From contig NZ_DAVG01000096.1 in the NCBI RefSeq assembly GCF_002505485.1, positions 17,586-81,585 on the forward strand: a DNA stretch of 64,000 bases, read 5' to 3'. Made by a program: the position numbers and the translations under genes. The notes beneath the pieces are model-generated. The model was not told the DNA's origin. It did not search any database and was given only the letters and a program-made list of their open reading frames with translations. Shown piece by piece: positions 63,724-64,000 of the stretch; the first letter of the stretch is position 1, and each line of letters begins with the position of its first letter. This stretch comes from Methanosarcina sp. UBA5 (GTDB lineage: Archaea; Halobacteriota; Methanosarcinia; Methanosarcinales; Methanosarcinaceae).

Positions 63724-64000
63724 ATGGATATTAAAGAAATAAACAGATATGGGCAAGAACTTGTAGACTGCCTTAAACTCAAAACTTCTCCTGTTGCAGT
63801 AAAACTGGTTCCAAAAGGAGGGGAAGTTCCAGAGGGAATTAAGAAAGTCGACGAGACTATGAGGCACTGCCAGCTGGTTGACAGGGTAAGAAGAACAGGC
63901 GAGGAATTCTATACCCTGGGCGAAGATCAAATGTGCAAAGGCGGAGCCGGTGCAATGGGCCTTGGTGAAATGCCTCCGAAGGTCGCAAGTGGAGAATTTT
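63724..64000 (+). CDS. DUF169-family protein, 3' end outside window
   Basis: 92 complete codons to the window edge. DIKEINRYGQELVDCLKLKT, SPVAVKLVPKG, MRHCQLVDRVRRTGEEFYTL and CKGGAGAMGLGEMPPKV match the N terminus of DUF169 proteins, with conserved Cys in RHCQ and MCKGG. These are found in methanogens and dehalogenators; function unknown. It is 41 bases after the DUF4405 stop. Confidence 0.85.
   Translation, partial: MDIKEINRYGQELVDCLKLKTSPVAVKLVPKGGEVPEGIKKVDETMRHCQLVDRVRRTGEEFYTLGEDQMCKGGAGAMGLGEMPPKVASGEF

Overview
The window is archaeal and almost certainly from a Methanosarcina species. The evidence is the archaeal ribosomal/translation cluster (S19e, a PDCD5-like protein, a PP-loop protein, L39e, L31e, eIF6, LX, prefoldin alpha, FtsY), methanogen-restricted families (DUF356, DUF5350, a coenzyme F390 synthetase-like ligase, NikR), AT-rich intergenic DNA with TATA-like boxes, GGTG-type ribosome binding sites, and a surface protein built from propeller repeats plus PKD. 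No rRNA, tRNA, CRISPR array or complete insertion sequence was seen.

Region 1 (1-9.8 kb) is a surface-glycan island on the plus strand, ended by one minus-strand gene. It holds an RmlC-type epimerase (cut by the window edge), a TylCIII/EvaC-type sugar C-methyltransferase, an SDR reductase, a CmcI-family protein, three GT2 glycosyltransferases, a GT11 fucosyltransferase and two further methyltransferases. It also holds a frameshifted FkbM remnant, and a transposase-like tail lies just beyond. Region 2 (9.8-13.2 kb) is gene-poor, with one secreted seven-repeat propeller/PKD protein and a decayed coiled-coil frame containing an in-frame TAG. Region 3 (13.2-18.2 kb) is the conserved translation/secretion cluster; the leader before L39e has two interleaved complementary pairs that could form a pseudoknot.

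Region 4 (18.4-34.4 kb) is housekeeping: a PspC protein, a transglutaminase-like protein, a DUF523/DUF1722 protein, peroxiredoxin, the proline pathway genes proA-proB-proC, DUF356, a Toprim protein, a DUF167 protein, an amidohydrolase, UspA, a four-CBS protein, the archaeal riboflavin-pathway reductase, a two-frameshift pseudogene and a YkgJ-type cysteine cluster protein. Region 5 (34.7-51.5 kb) has DUF5350, crcB, moeA with a MoaD-like carrier, a TIGR03663 membrane protein, two tiny membrane proteins next to a Ca2+-type P-ATPase, an FAD oxidoreductase, an aldehyde dehydrogenase, a MarR regulator with an MFS transporter, and a DUF2298 giant membrane protein. A GT2-flippase fusion follows.

Region 6 (53.5-64 kb) is metal and cofactor related: ArsR, NikR, an F390-synthetase-like ligase, then a tightly overlapping five-gene minus-strand operon. 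That operon encodes a substrate-binding lipoprotein, a SAM methyltransferase, a radical SAM protein fused to a cytoplasmic substrate-binding-protein-like domain, an FecCD permease and an ATPase. A divergent plus-strand operon encodes DUF134, a NifX/NifB-like protein, a DUF4405 membrane protein and DUF169 (cut by the edge). The five-gene operon is the best candidate for an undescribed system: uptake of a small, probably metal-bound cofactor or metallophore coupled to radical SAM and methylation chemistry.
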